DNA of 64,000 nt, from contig NZ_JASAOF010000008.1 in the NCBI RefSeq assembly GCF_029952525.1, positions 124,001 through 188,000 of the forward strand. Reading direction: 5' to 3'. A program made the position numbers and the translations under genes. The DNA is from Saccharopolyspora ipomoeae (GTDB taxonomy: Bacteria; Actinomycetota; Actinomycetes; Mycobacteriales; Pseudonocardiaceae). Below, one piece after another: positions 43,027 through 50,839 of the stretch (the stretch's first letter is position 1; each line of letters begins with the position of its first letter). The notes beneath the pieces are model-generated. The model saw only the letters and a list, made by a program, of their open reading frames with translations. It did no database searches and was not told the origin of the DNA.

Positions 43027-43156
43027 CACATCACCCCCAACCCACAACGACAGCAACACCCGACGCCCGCACTACCGCACCGATCCTCCCGCACGCACCC
43101 CTGCCTCGGCACCGAGGCGGGGCGAGGGGCCGGTTTCGCGCGGCCGCGCGGCCGTG

Positions 43157-43224
43157 GACAGTTTTAGCCATAATTGACCAGACAAAAGGGACATTGATCA
43201 TGGCCAATTATGGCTAAAACTGTC
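43157..43224. repeat. 68-bp palindromic element, copy 4
   Basis: Perfect 20-base inverted arms GACAGTTTTAGCCATAATTG. It is 66/68 identical to copy 5. Left flank CGGCCGTG is shared with copy 5. It lies between the divergent GNAT and DUF559 genes. Confidence 0.92.
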
Positions 43225-43330
43225 CACGATCCCCCCAACGAGCAACGAGAGTTCTCCACAACTCCCGGGTTTATCCACAGATTCGGAAATGTCCTTGGGG
43301 TGAACCTCTTCCACTGGCCACTCTGGACTG

Positions 43331-44206
43331 ATGGTCGCTTCCAACAAGGTGGCTCTCGGTGGAACTCGGGGGCTGTTCACGCGCAAGGAGGCCCTCCAGC
43401 AGGGATTCTCCGACAAGGATCTGCGCAACGGCCCCTACCGTCGAATCTTCCACGGCGTCTACCTCCTCGAATCAGTACCGCTGACCCACGAACTGCTCTG
43501 CCGAGGAGCAGCGATGGTGCTGCCGCCGGATGCGGTCATCACCGGCAGATCGGCGGCATCGCTGCACGGCATCGACCTGGCCAGACCGACAGATCCGGTG
43601 GAGGTCCTGACCCGCAACCACAAGCGGGTACAGGGCCTGCGGGTGTGGGACACGCGCAGGCACCACTGGGAACACTTCCCCTGGGGAGGCGTGCGGCTGG
43701 CAACGCTGGTGCGCGCGGCCTTCGACCTACTCACCAAGAACCCGCTGACGCAGGGAGTGGCCTGCGTCGACGCGCTCCTGCACTCCGGAATGCTGTCCAA
43801 GGACGCCCTCGGTCGCTTCATGAACGGGCGCCACGACAACGGCATCCGCCGCGCTCGGCATGGATTCGAGCTGCTGGACGAACGCGCCGAGTCGGTGCCG
43901 GAATCCGTCCTCCGGGTGAAGTTCGCACTGCGAGGGTTGCGTCCGGTGCCACAGCTGGAGATCCCGGGCGAGTTCGGCCAGCAGCTCCGCGGCGACCTCG
44001 GATTTCCGGAGGCCAAGGTCGTCGTGGAGTACGAAGGCCGCTGGCACGCCGACCCCGAGCAGTTCCGACGTGACGAGCGCCGCCGCGCCTGGCTCAGGGC
44101 CAACGGCTGGCTCGTCATCGTGGTCACAGCCGAGGACCTCGCTACCTCTGCCGATCAGCTCGTCGAGACCGTCGCCCGGGCCGTGCGCGAGCGGACTCCT
44201 CGCTGA
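43331..44206 (+). CDS. DUF559/Vsr-like endonuclease-fold protein with AbiEi-type N terminus
   Basis: 291 residues. The N-terminal region (about 10-80) resembles the winged-helix AbiEi_4 type: FTRKEALQQGFSDKDLRNGP, YRRIFHGVYLLES, ITGRSAASLHGID. The C-terminal ~70 residues look like the DUF559 nuclease fold: DLGFPEAKVVVEYEGRWHAD, then RRDERRRAWLRANGWLVIVV, with the E-Y-E-G and R-R spacing of that family. Function is unproven; many such genes are orphan. It has no partner toxin gene. The ATG lacks a strong ribosome site. Two nearly identical 68-bp palindromes bracket the gene. Confidence 0.8.
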   Translation: MVASNKVALGGTRGLFTRKEALQQGFSDKDLRNGPYRRIFHGVYLLESVPLTHELLCRGAAMVLPPDAVITGRSAASLHGIDLARPTDPVEVLTRNHKRVQGLRVWDTRRHHWEHFPWGGVRLATLVRAAFDLLTKNPLTQGVACVDALLHSGMLSKDALGRFMNGRHDNGIRRARHGFELLDERAESVPESVLRVKFALRGLRPVPQLEIPGEFGQQLRGDLGFPEAKVVVEYEGRWHADPEQFRRDERRRAWLRANGWLVIVVTAEDLATSADQLVETVARAVRERTPR

Positions 44207-44228
44207 GGGCGGGGACGCGCCGGCCGTG

Positions 44229-44296
44229 GACAGTTTTAGCCATAATTGACCGGACAAAAGGGACATTGATCATGGGCAATTATGGCTAAAACTGTC
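44229..44296. repeat. 68-bp palindromic element, copy 5
   Basis: Perfect 20-base inverted arms, 23 bases after the DUF559 stop and 24 bases before the iron box of the siderophore operon. It could serve as a transcription terminator in RNA form. Confidence 0.92.
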
Positions 44297-44320
44297 GTGA
44301 TGACCGACCCGGGTTGAGGT

Positions 44321-44339
44321 TTAGGTAAGGCTCACTTTA
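44321..44339 (+). promoter_or_regulatory. Iron box (DmdR/IdeR-type operator)
   Basis: TTAGGTAAGGCTCACTTTA matches the 19-base actinobacterial iron-box consensus (TTAGGTTAGGCTAACCTAA) at 15 positions. It lies 10 bases before the start of the iron ABC operon, so an Fe2+-loaded DmdR/IdeR repressor would block its transcription. Confidence 0.8.
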
Positions 44340-44349
44340 GTGTGATGGT

Positions 44350-45162
44350 GTGTCGCGCTACTCATCGTTGGGGTCTGTTTCCGCTGAGGGGGTCGATGTC
44401 GCGTACGGGCGGGACGTCGTCGTCCGGGCTGCGTCGGTGACGTTGCGGGCGGGAGCGGTGACGGCCCTGATCGGCCCGAACGGCAGCGGGAAGTCGACCC
44501 TGCTGCGAACGTTGGCGCGGCTGCACCCGCCGGCGTCCGGCGACATCCGCTTCGGCGACGGCGCCGAGCTGCGCGCCCTGTCGGCCAAGGACCTGGCCCG
44601 CCGGATCACCCTGCTCTCCCAGCAGCGCACCGCGCCCGGTGGGCTCAACGTCCGCGAGCTCGTGGAGTTCGGCCGCCACCCGCACCGCTCCCGCTGGAGC
44701 GGCCACGACCCGGACGGGCCCGCCGCGGTCGAGCGAGCCATCGAGCTCACCGGGCTCGGCGACATCGCCGACCGCCCGGTGCAGGCGCTCTCCGGCGGGC
44801 AGGCCCAGCGGGCGTGGCTGGCCGCCTGCCTCGCGCAGGACACCGCGCTGCTGCTGCTCGACGAGCCGACGACCTTCCTCGACCTGCGCTACCAGGTCGA
44901 AATCCTCGACGTGGTGCGCGATCTCGCCGACGAGCACGACGTCGGCGTCGGCGTGGTGCTGCACGACCTCGACCAGGCCGCCGCCCTGGCCGACCACCTG
45001 CTGCTGCTCGAACACGGCCGCATCAGCGCCGAAGGAACCCCCGACGACGTCCTGACCGGTGAGAACCTCACCCGCGCCTACGGCATCGAGGTCGAGGTCC
45101 ACCGGGCCGACGGACGCATCCACACCCGCGCGGTCGGCCGCTTCAACGCCGCCTCGCTCTAG
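44350..45162 (+). CDS. Iron-siderophore ABC transporter ATPase
   Basis: 270 residues. Walker A GPNGSGKSTLLRTLARL, Q-loop LLSQQRTAPGG, ABC signature ALSGGQAQRAWLAACLAQDT and Walker B LLLLDEPTTFLDLRYQ, in the FecE/FepC pattern. It powers import of ferric siderophore through the permease encoded downstream. GTG 44350 is so close to the iron box that the mRNA may be leaderless. First gene of a three-gene operon (ATPase, binding protein, double permease), 17 bases ahead of the next gene. Confidence 0.92.
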   Translation: MSRYSSLGSVSAEGVDVAYGRDVVVRAASVTLRAGAVTALIGPNGSGKSTLLRTLARLHPPASGDIRFGDGAELRALSAKDLARRITLLSQQRTAPGGLNVRELVEFGRHPHRSRWSGHDPDGPAAVERAIELTGLGDIADRPVQALSGGQAQRAWLAACLAQDTALLLLDEPTTFLDLRYQVEILDVVRDLADEHDVGVGVVLHDLDQAAALADHLLLLEHGRISAEGTPDDVLTGENLTRAYGIEVEVHRADGRIHTRAVGRFNAASL

Positions 45163-45179
45163 CCCTCAAGGGAGACACC

Positions 45180-46148
45180 ATGCGCACCAGACGTGCGTTC
45201 CTCGCCACCGCTCTCGCCCTGGGCGCACTGTCGACGGCCTGCGGAACCACCGAAGCACCGACCGTCCCGGCACCGGAAGCGAGCGGCCCGCCGGTGACGG
45301 TCGTCGACTCGCGCGGCAAGGAGGTCCACCTCGACCACCCGGCCCGCCGCGTCGCCGCCACCGAGTGGAACGCCGCGGAATACCTGGTCTCGCTCGGAGT
45401 CATGCCCGCCGCGGTCTCCGACGTGCGGGGCTACGGCGAGTACTCCGGCGCCGCCCCGCTCGACGCCTCCGTCGCCGACATCGGCACCCGCGGCGAGCCG
45501 AGCATCGACACCCTCGGCTCGCTGGACCTGGACCTGGTGGTCGTCACCAGCGGACTCCCCGAAGGCGCGCTCGCCCAGATCGAGTCGAAGGTCCCCGTCA
45601 TCGTCGTCCCCGGCGGCAACGCGCAGGACCCGATCGGCGCCATGTTCGGCAACGTCGACCTGATCGCCCGGGCCACCGGCACCGAAACCGCCGCCGCACG
45701 CCTGAAGTCCGAGTTCGACGCCAAGATCGAGGAGGGCCGCGCGGCCGTCCAGCAGGCGGGGATGGCGGGCAGGCCGGTGGCCTTCGCCGACGGCTACGTC
45801 AACGCGGGATCGGTCACCATCCGCCCCTACACCAGCGGTTCCCTGGTCGGCTCGGTCTTCGACCGGATCGGCCTGCCCAGCGCCTGGCGGATGCAGGGCG
45901 ACCCGGCCTACGGCATGGCGCAGACCGACGTCGAGGGCCTGACGCAGCTCGGCGACGTCCCGTTCTGGTACTCCGGCAGCTCCGGCGACCCGTTCGCCGA
46001 GAACCTCGCCGCCAACCCGATCTGGACGAACCTGCCGTTCGTGCAGCGCGGTGAGGTCCACCGCCTGCCGGAGGCGCTGTGGACGTTCGGCGGCCCGAAG
46101 TCCATGGAGCGGTTCGTCGACGCGGCCATCGCCGCGGTCCGGGAGTGA
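45180..46148 (+). CDS. Ferric-siderophore-binding lipoprotein
   Basis: 322 residues. Lipoprotein signal peptide MRTRRAFLATALALGALSTA followed directly by the lipobox Cys. The FecB/FhuD-type binding fold follows: PPVTVVDSRGKEVHLDHPAR, then AATEWNAAEYLVSLGVMPAA, and the long central helix. It binds the iron chelate outside the membrane and hands it to the permease. ATG 45180 follows GGGAGA. Its stop overlaps the permease start as GTGA. Confidence 0.92.
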   Translation: MRTRRAFLATALALGALSTACGTTEAPTVPAPEASGPPVTVVDSRGKEVHLDHPARRVAATEWNAAEYLVSLGVMPAAVSDVRGYGEYSGAAPLDASVADIGTRGEPSIDTLGSLDLDLVVVTSGLPEGALAQIESKVPVIVVPGGNAQDPIGAMFGNVDLIARATGTETAAARLKSEFDAKIEEGRAAVQQAGMAGRPVAFADGYVNAGSVTIRPYTSGSLVGSVFDRIGLPSAWRMQGDPAYGMAQTDVEGLTQLGDVPFWYSGSSGDPFAENLAANPIWTNLPFVQRGEVHRLPEALWTFGGPKSMERFVDAAIAAVRE

Positions 46149-48136
46149 GGCTGCCGCTGGTCATCATCGGGCTCGGCGCGCTCATCGCCGCCGGCTCGCT
46201 GGTGCACCTGACGCAGGGCACCGCCGACGTCGACGTCCTGAACCCGGACGCCCAGGCGGCGGTGATCCTCCAGTCCCGGCTGCCGCGCCTGCTCGCCGCC
46301 GTGCTGGTCGGTGCCGCGCTGGCGGTGGCGGGCGCGGTCCTGCAGTCGGTGTCGCGCAACATCATGGCCGCGCCGGACACGCTGGCGGTGTCGGCGGGGG
46401 CGCACCTGGCGATCGTGGCCGTCGCCGCGTTCGGCGTGTCGGTGCCGCTGCTGGGCATGGCGGGCATCGCCTTCGTCGGCGGGCTGGCCGCGGCGCTGGT
46501 GGTGCTGGGCCTGTCCGGCGGCACTGGGATGGTGCGGCTGGTCCTGGCCGGCACGGCGCTGGCGCTGGCGATGAGCTCGGTGACGCAGATGTTGCTGCTG
46601 CTGTTCTCCGAGGAGACCCAGGGCCTGTTCGCGTGGGGTGCGGGGTCGCTGAGCCAGAACGGGCTCGACGGCGTCGCCGCGCTCGCCCCTGTCGTGCTGT
46701 GCGCGCTGGTCGGGCTGCTGGTGCTGGCCCGCGAGCTCGACCTCATCCACCTCGGCGACGACCACGCCCGCACGCTCGGTGTCCACGTAGGACGTATCCG
46801 GCTGGGCGCGGTGGCGCTGGCGGTGCTCATGGCCGCTTCGGCGGTCACCCTGGCCGGGCCGATCGGTTTCGTCGGCCTGGCCGCACCGGCGCTGGTGCGG
46901 CTCGCGGCGAACGTCGTGCCGGGTCTGCACCGGCACGTGGTGCTGATCCCGGTGTCGGCGGCGACGGGCGTGGTGCTGCTGCTCGGCGCGGACGTGCTGC
47001 TGCGCGCGGTCGTCGGCGCCCAGGGCGCCCTGGAGGTTCCGGCGGGCGTGGTGACGACGCTGCTGGGCGTGCTGTTCCTGATCGCGCTGGCCAGGAGAAT
47101 CCGCGTCTCGCGCGCGGTGTCCGAGCCGCCGTCGGCGGGTGCGCGGGGCTCGGTGAGCGCGCGGCGCTTCCGGCTCGTGCTGGTGTCGTTGGTGGTCGCC
47201 GCCGTCCTGGTCGTGGTGGTGTCGGTGCTGCTCGGCGACCGGTTGCTGCTGCTCGGCGACGTCGCCAACTGGGCGAGCGGGCAGGCCGGGCCGATCGTGT
47301 CGAACGTGATGGGCAACCGGGTGCCGCGCGTGCTCGCGGCGCTGCTGGCGGGCGCGGCGCTCGCCCTGGCCGGTGCCGCGATCCAGGCCGTGACCCGGAA
47401 TCCCCTGGCGGAACCGGGAATCCTCGGCACCTCGGGCGGCGCGGGCGTCGCCGCGGTCGCGGTGATCACGTTCGCGCCGGGCGCGGGCTTCTGGGCCCAG
47501 GCGACGGCGGCGGGCATCGGCGCGGCGATCGCGGCCGGGGTCGTGTTCGCGGTGGCCGCGCGCGGCGGATTCGCCGGAGAACGCCTGGTGCTCATCGGTT
47601 TCGGCGTGCAGGCGGGAACGCAAGCCCTGATCACGCTGCTGATCACGCTCACCGACCCGTGGAACGAGACCAAGGCCCTGACCTGGCTCGGCGGCTCGAC
47701 CTACGGCCGTCTGCCGGAGCACCTGCTGCCGATCGCGCTGGCGCTGCTGGTGGCGATCCCGCTGCTGGCGGGTGCCCGTTCCGAGCTCGACCTGCTGTCC
47801 CTGGACGACAAGACCCCGCGCGTGCTGGGCGTTCCCGTGTCGAGGGCACGGCTGCTCCTGCTGCTGTGCGCGGTGCTGCTGACCGGGGCGGCGGTGGCGG
47901 CCGTCGGCGTGATCGCGTTCGTCGGGCTGGTCGCGCCGCACGCGGCACGCGCCCTCGTGGGCCGCAGGCACTCCCGGTCGCTGCCGGTCGCGGCGCTGCT
48001 CGGCGGTGTCCTGGTGTGCGCCGCGGACGCGATCGGCCGCAGCGCGATCGCACCGGAGCAGCTCCCGGCGGGGTTGATCACGGCTCTCATCGGCACCCCG
48101 TACTTCCTGCACCTGCTGCGCCGCACGCGCGCCTGA
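46145..48136 (+). CDS. Double-length FecCD-type iron ABC permease
   Basis: 663 residues formed by two fused FecCD permease halves, as in FhuB. The first half (about 1-320) has LVGAALAVAGAVLQSVSRN and AGPIGFVGLAAPALVRL. The second (about 345-663) has LAGAALALAGAAIQAVTRNP and VGVIAFVGLVAPHAARALVG, each containing the EAA-like coupling segment. Each half has about ten helices, so one polypeptide forms the whole channel with the ATPase dimer. GTG 46145 overlaps the previous stop. Ends directly against the convergent secreted-protein gene. Confidence 0.9.
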   Translation: MRLPLVIIGLGALIAAGSLVHLTQGTADVDVLNPDAQAAVILQSRLPRLLAAVLVGAALAVAGAVLQSVSRNIMAAPDTLAVSAGAHLAIVAVAAFGVSVPLLGMAGIAFVGGLAAALVVLGLSGGTGMVRLVLAGTALALAMSSVTQMLLLLFSEETQGLFAWGAGSLSQNGLDGVAALAPVVLCALVGLLVLARELDLIHLGDDHARTLGVHVGRIRLGAVALAVLMAASAVTLAGPIGFVGLAAPALVRLAANVVPGLHRHVVLIPVSAATGVVLLLGADVLLRAVVGAQGALEVPAGVVTTLLGVLFLIALARRIRVSRAVSEPPSAGARGSVSARRFRLVLVSLVVAAVLVVVVSVLLGDRLLLLGDVANWASGQAGPIVSNVMGNRVPRVLAALLAGAALALAGAAIQAVTRNPLAEPGILGTSGGAGVAAVAVITFAPGAGFWAQATAAGIGAAIAAGVVFAVAARGGFAGERLVLIGFGVQAGTQALITLLITLTDPWNETKALTWLGGSTYGRLPEHLLPIALALLVAIPLLAGARSELDLLSLDDKTPRVLGVPVSRARLLLLLCAVLLTGAAVAAVGVIAFVGLVAPHAARALVGRRHSRSLPVAALLGGVLVCAADAIGRSAIAPEQLPAGLITALIGTPYFLHLLRRTRA

Positions 48137-48883
48137 TCACTCCAGGCCGACGCGGCCACCGGGAATGGTCAGGACACCACCGGCGAGGTCGGTGTTGCGG
48201 ACGACGACGTCGGTGAAGGTGAGCTCGGGCAGCTGCAGGAAGCCCAGGTCCACGTCGGGCATCAGCACCGAGTCGGCGGTGAGCGTGGTCCGCGCGACGC
48301 CGAGGTTCCCGGTGAGCTCGCGGGTGTAGAGCTCGATGGGTCCGTCGGTCACGGTCGACACGCTGCCCGCTCGCGCCGAGGTGCGCACGACGCGGCCGTT
48401 GCCGAGGTCGCCGCGCTGGACGAGGTCGGTGATCTCCAGCCGGTCGACGGTGAAGTGCAGCGTCCGCACCCCGTCCCGCTCTTCCACGCCGCGGTAGCGG
48501 GAGCCGACGAGCTTGAGCGCGCTGCCGGTCAGCGTCCACTCCCGCCCGGGCCCGGGCTCGGCGTCGGAGTTCGACGCGGGCGGCAGCGGTTTCGGGGCGG
48601 GCGGAGCAACGGGGACCGGCGTCGGTGCTGGCACCGGAAGCGGTGCCGGCGTCGGAACTGGCGCGGGAACCGGAAGCGGCGCGGGAGCGGGGGCGGACGA
48701 TGTCGGAGCGGGGACGGATGGTGGCGGGGCAGGAACCGACGACGTCTCCGGCGCCTGGGGAAGCGGCAGCAACTCCCCCACGTCCGGTAGCAGTCCGCCG
48801 TCCTGCGCCGCGGCGGCCGGGGCGAACGCCCCGAGCACCACGACCGTCCCGAGCACCCCCGCGAACAGGCGGGGTGCGATCAC
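48137..48883 (-). CDS. Secreted Pro-rich protein of the DUF6230/DUF6114 operon
   Basis: 248 residues. Signal peptide (LFAGVLGTVVVLGAFAPAAA, cleavage before QDGG), a Pro/Ala/Val low-complexity linker at about 45-105 (PAPTPAPLPVPAPTPVPVAP type), and a C-terminal domain of about 140 residues, WTLTGSALKLVGSRYRGVEE, with strands such as TLHFTVDRLEITDLVQRGDL. The C-terminal domain looks like a beta-rich membrane- or wall-facing domain; no family is named confidently. GTG 48883 overlaps the upstream gene's stop as GTGA, so it is co-translated with it. Confidence 0.75.
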   Translation of the reverse strand: MIAPRLFAGVLGTVVVLGAFAPAAAAQDGGLLPDVGELLPLPQAPETSSVPAPPPSVPAPTSSAPAPAPLPVPAPVPTPAPLPVPAPTPVPVAPPAPKPLPPASNSDAEPGPGREWTLTGSALKLVGSRYRGVEERDGVRTLHFTVDRLEITDLVQRGDLGNGRVVRTSARAGSVSTVTDGPIELYTRELTGNLGVARTTLTADSVLMPDVDLGFLQLPELTFTDVVVRNTDLAGGVLTIPGGRVGLE

Positions 48884-49320
48884 GCATGGCCTCCCGCGTA
48901 CCCCACCGGGCGCGCGGAGCTCTCCTCCGGGACGGTTTCCCGGACGGCGCGCCGCTCCCGCGCCTTCGGCGTCCACGCGATGCCGAGCGCCGCTCCGACC
49001 AGGCCGAGCAGCGTGCCGATCAGGAACGACCCGAGGTTGGCGGTGACGATGGCGGCCAACGACAGCAGCAGCGTCACGATCCCGGCCGGGAGCCGGAACT
49101 CCTGCCGCGTCCAGAACGACAGCCCGCAGGACACCAGCAGCACCCCGATGACCATCGCGGACAGCCCGGTGAGCGTGTTCAGCGAGACGACGATGTCGCC
49201 GAACTTCAGCGATGCGTACGGCGGGAACAGGATCAGCAGTCCCGAGGCCAGCGTGCAGATCCCGGCCCAGAACGGGCGGGAGCGCCGCCACTGGCGGAAC
49301 TTCGAGTCGGTCTTCTTCAT
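48880..49320 (-). CDS. DUF6114 membrane protein
   Basis: 146 residues with about four transmembrane helices (PFWAGICTLASGLLILFPPY, SAMVIGVLLVSCGLSFW, GIVTLLLSLAAIVTANLGSF, LIGTLLGLVGAALGIAW) and a basic C-terminal tail. This matches DUF6114, encoded beside DUF6230 in many actinobacteria. Function unknown. ATG 49320 follows GGTGGG at seven bases; GTG 49332 is also in frame. Middle gene of a three-gene unit. Confidence 0.82.
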   Translation of the reverse strand: MKKTDSKFRQWRRSRPFWAGICTLASGLLILFPPYASLKFGDIVVSLNTLTGLSAMVIGVLLVSCGLSFWTRQEFRLPAGIVTLLLSLAAIVTANLGSFLIGTLLGLVGAALGIAWTPKARERRAVRETVPEESSARPVGYAGGHA

Positions 49321-49335
49321 GAGTTCACCCACCGA

Positions 49336-49935
49336 TCAGAAGCACTCGTGGCGGCCTGCGCCGGCCGTGATGTGCACCTGGTTGAGCTTGAGCGTGGACG
49401 CCGTGGTCGACCAGGCCGTTTGGCGCAGCCCGGAGATCTGCGTGCTGTCGGCCTGGATGCCGAACGTGCCCGCGCCGCCGGTCACGCCGTTGGGGCCCTT
49501 GTCCATCGTCCCGGCGTCGCGGCCGATCTCGACGTTGTTGAGGGTGAGGTCGCCGGTGACCTCCTCGATGCCGAGGACGAGGTTGTCGGCGGTCATGCCG
49601 CCGGGCGCGGCGATCTTCACGGTGATGTCGCCGACCCCGGGCAGGTCCGGGACGACGATGGACTGGCAGAAGTTGTCCAGCTTGGCCTTCCGGAAACCGT
49701 TGACCAGCACCGGGTGCGCCTGGTCGGCGCTGCGGTCCACCGAGCCGTACTGCACGACGCCTTGGGCGTCGAGCCGGTCGGCGGATGCCTTGTAGCTGGT
49801 CCCCGCGACGGCGAACGAGGCCACGATCGCGCCCTGGGACAGGCCGGTGAACATCAGCACGACGCCGACCATCCCGGCCACCAGGACCAGCCCGAACACA
49901 CGCCAGCGGGTCCGCCCGCTCGTTGTCTCACCCAC
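49336..49935 (-). CDS. DUF6230 family exported protein
   Basis: 199 residues. One N-terminal membrane helix or uncleaved signal (FGLVLVAGMVGVVLMFTGLS) is followed by an extracytoplasmic domain: VAGTSYKASADRLDAQGVVQ, then ITVKIAAPGGMTADNLVLGI, and the conserved ending ASTLKLNQVHITAGAGRHEC. Matches DUF6230, a family once mis-annotated as cholesterol esterase; function unknown. GTG 49935 has GGGGAG five bases upstream. First gene of the DUF6230-DUF6114-secreted protein operon. Confidence 0.82.
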   Translation of the reverse strand: MGETTSGRTRWRVFGLVLVAGMVGVVLMFTGLSQGAIVASFAVAGTSYKASADRLDAQGVVQYGSVDRSADQAHPVLVNGFRKAKLDNFCQSIVVPDLPGVGDITVKIAAPGGMTADNLVLGIEEVTGDLTLNNVEIGRDAGTMDKGPNGVTGGAGTFGIQADSTQISGLRQTAWSTTASTLKLNQVHITAGAGRHECF

Positions 49936-50336
49936 AGCGACTCCCCTCACTCGGAGTGTTCAAAGAGCGATGAGCACTACTCCGAACGGGCGCAAACGTA
50001 AGCCAAACGTCACACAGATCGCTGTGACCAAAGTCACTAAACGCGCACAAATGCAAGTAGCCCCGTCCGATTCCACCCCAAGAACCCCACCCACCACAGA
50101 AGTCCAGCGTCGTTGCGGCCGCCGATGGGGCTGGTCCGGGAGCAGGCCCGGGAGAAACGAAAACGCGGGGACACGCAGAACGTGCTCCCCGCACCGTGGA
50201 ACTGCCGCGGCATCCTCGAACACCGCACTGCTGGTCGGTGAGCAGGCCGGGAACCGCTCGCAGGGCGAGGAGCCAACGAAGACCGGCCACCGCACCGTGG
50301 GGGCCTGCGGGGGCTCGGCCCCCGCAACCAACACAA
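49936..50336. other. Intergenic region upstream of DUF6230, with GC hairpin
   Basis: About 400 bases without a supported gene. A hairpin TGCGGGGGC-TCG-GCCCCCGCA lies at 50306-50326 and a weaker GCGGGGA/TCCCCGC pair near 50170-50195, both downstream of ssrA on the minus strand and probably back-up terminators. The promoter of the DUF6230 operon should lie at its left end, but I cannot assign boxes. Confidence 0.6.
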
Positions 50337-50380
50337 CGGGGCGAGATGGTTCGCGCGTTCCGCGAACACACCTCGCCCCG
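50337..50380 (-). terminator. Terminator of ssrA
   Basis: Outer stem CGGGGCGAG / CTCGCCCCG with an inner TTCGCG / CGCGAA stem, starting seven bases after the tmRNA 3' end on the minus strand. Confidence 0.75.
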
Positions 50381-50387
50381 AGCCGAG

Positions 50388-50754
50388 TGGAGGTGCCGGG
50401 AATCGAACCCGGGTCCTCCGTCGCCTCACCAAGGCTTCTCCGTGCGCAGTCCGCTATGCCTCTACTCGGCTCCACCGGTCACGCGAACCAGCCGGTGTGA
50501 CGAGCCCAGTCGCTGTTCGATGTCCCACGAGGTCCCGCGACCGAACCTCGCAGTGGAGCCTCCTAGCTGATGCCGGATTCCGGGACGGAGGCTTTCCCGG
50601 TCCGACAGAGTCGCTCCTCGCTCAGGCGGCGAGGGCGAACTCGCGCTGACTCTTGTCGGCGCTTATTTGTTTGCGGCGACGCTCTCGGTGGTCTCCCGCC
50701 TGCACCGGCACGCTTCCCAAGGATCAACGTACGGAGTCGAAACCGTTCACCCCC
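50388..50754 (-). ncRNA. ssrA: tmRNA
   Basis: About 367 bases on the minus strand. The tRNA-like ends pair as GGGGGTG (50754-50748) with CACCTCC, discriminator A at 50388. The T-loop is GTTCGATTC, and the 5' segment includes GGTTTCGACTCCGTACG. The tag-coding region at 50660-50622 reads GCC GAC AAG AGT CAG CGC GAG TTC and ends GCC TGA, giving ADKSQREFALAA, the usual actinobacterial style. It rescues stalled ribosomes with SmpB, encoded about 1 kb upstream on the same strand. Confidence 0.95.
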
Positions 50755-50839
50755 ATGTCTGTACTTCCACTCGCACCGGTTGTCGAACCGGTGTCCAACA
50801 GGATAACGCGTCGGGTCCCGACGATCATTCCCATATCCC

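Noticed and set aside
43331..44206. AbiE-type toxin-antitoxin pair
   Set aside because: The N-terminal part resembles AbiEi, but there is no AbiEii-like nucleotidyltransferase gene on either side and the C terminus is DUF559-like.
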